Assembly: GCA_965263205.1 (NCBI GenBank)
Contig: CBDHHF010000034.1
Location: 124,001-188,000 of the forward strand
DNA from: JBCCIM01 sp965263205
GTDB taxonomy: Bacteria > Bacteroidota > Rhodothermia > Rhodothermales > JAHQVL01
Reading direction: 5' to 3'
Length of the DNA stretch: 64,000 bases
Shown: piece after piece, positions 63,625 to 64,000 of the stretch
Layout of the letters: each line of letters opens with the position of its first letter
How positions within the stretch are numbered: the first letter of the stretch is position 1
Notes under the pieces: model-generated
Databases searched by the model: none
What the model saw: only the letters and a program-made list of their open reading frames with translations
Told to the model about the DNA's origin: nothing
Translations under genes and position numbers: made by a program

Positions 63625-64000
63625 TAAGACAGCGCTCCTTTGCAATATGAAACACATTTACCAATTTCTGCAAGTACCGTCGATCCTTCGGGTACTTCGT
63701 ATTCAAACTCAATCATCGCAGTAATCGGATAATTTTTCTTCTGAAGCAGACGCAGCGTTTCACCAATCGGTGTGTCACCATCTCCCCAAGCCACATTGGC
63801 GCCACCGTTTATTCCCAATTTCCGATCCTTCAGATGCAGGTGCGTAATCCGCCCATAATACTTGTTCATAAAAGGGATAGGGGACTCATTCAAGCCTGCC
63901 ACATAGTGCCCAAGGTCCAGGTTGATCATGAGGTTTTTTGAGTAGGAAAGGGCCTTATCGAAAGAAAAGCCTTCTTCAGCAATCTGGGTATGGTGATGGA
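63624..64000 (-). CDS. Sugar phosphate isomerase/epimerase, C-terminal part only
   Basis: The 5' end lies beyond the right edge. The frame is open to 64000 and upstream codons encode a His-rich loop (HHHTQIAEEGFSFDKALSYSKN) before a run that shows the TIM-barrel end: INLDLGHYVAGLNESPIPFM, KYYGRITHLHLKDRKLG (metal and barrel motif HLHLKD), WGDGDTPIGETLRLLQKKNY and MIEFEYEVPEGS. It belongs to the same family as the other two epimerases of the window. No signal can be judged. Confidence 0.85.
   Translation of the reverse strand, partial: HHHTQIAEEGFSFDKALSYSKNLMINLDLGHYVAGLNESPIPFMNKYYGRITHLHLKDRKLGINGGANVAWGDGDTPIGETLRLLQKKNYPITAMIEFEYEVPEGSTVLAEIGKCVSYCKGALS

Overview
The window looks like a chromosomal contig of a Bacteroidota/Rhodothermota-type bacterium, probably marine and related to Rhodothermales. 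The basis is four secreted proteins with type IX secretion (Por) C-terminal sorting domains, a large TonB-dependent receptor with a carboxypeptidase-regulatory N-terminus, ECF sigma and SpoIIE-phosphatase signalling, many lipoproteins, a GH10 xylanase and several families typical of oligotrophic polysaccharide degraders (DUF1080, ThuA, NIPSNAP, PVC-type dehydrogenase). The assignment is an inference from protein families; there is no rRNA or tRNA gene. The palindrome GCCGGC is strikingly over-represented.

Layout: 1-5.6 kb holds the 5' part of an exported sugar epimerase, a small pilin-like protein, a membrane RsbU-type phosphatase, and an ECF sigma factor followed by a Big2/DM13 lipoprotein and an outer-membrane barrel. 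5.6-16.8 kb holds a HAD phosphatase, an MFS exporter, two large T9SS-sorted surface proteins (TIG/discoidin and PQQ propeller), a DUF6588 protein, a hydroxyisobutyrate-dehydrogenase-like enzyme and a Crp/Fnr regulator. 16.8-18.0 kb is non-coding and packed with repeats, including an 807-bp element with perfect 19-bp terminal inverted repeats. 18-24 kb holds a TPR/CsgG-like lipoprotein plus barrel pair, a TetR regulator with three matching operator-like sites and its short-chain dehydrogenase target, and a Rieske-glutamate synthase fusion. 24-34 kb holds a T9SS adhesin-like protein, a frameshifted GH10 xylanase gene, rmuC and a DUF4011-type SF1 helicase-nuclease. 34-50 kb holds LamG, CBM9, DUF1080 and NIPSNAP proteins, a TonB receptor, a hybrid histidine kinase, an FAD oxidoreductase lipoprotein and a ThuA-glucose dehydrogenase fusion. 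50-55 kb holds small proteins, a Rof-like antiterminator, a MarR regulator with four cysteines and a metal-related pair. 55-64 kb holds a four-part PmoA/dehydrogenase/HEAT/cytochrome c protein, then a DapB-like dehydrogenase, a carboxylesterase and two more sugar epimerases.

The genes together suggest a cell that binds and degrades plant- or algal-type carbohydrates at its surface and oxidises the products in the periplasm. The most unusual content lies between genes. (i) A leader-like element made of heptanucleotide repeats (AACYTKY) ending in a 15-16 bp hairpin occurs four times, always in the same orientation as the next gene. (ii) 14-bp and 15-16-bp tandem repeats lie against stop codons at several places. 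(iii) A miniature inverted-repeat element is present once as a 183-bp form and once enlarged by about 615 bp of DNA that carries two covarying palindromic arms. I found no CRISPR array and no complete transposase gene.
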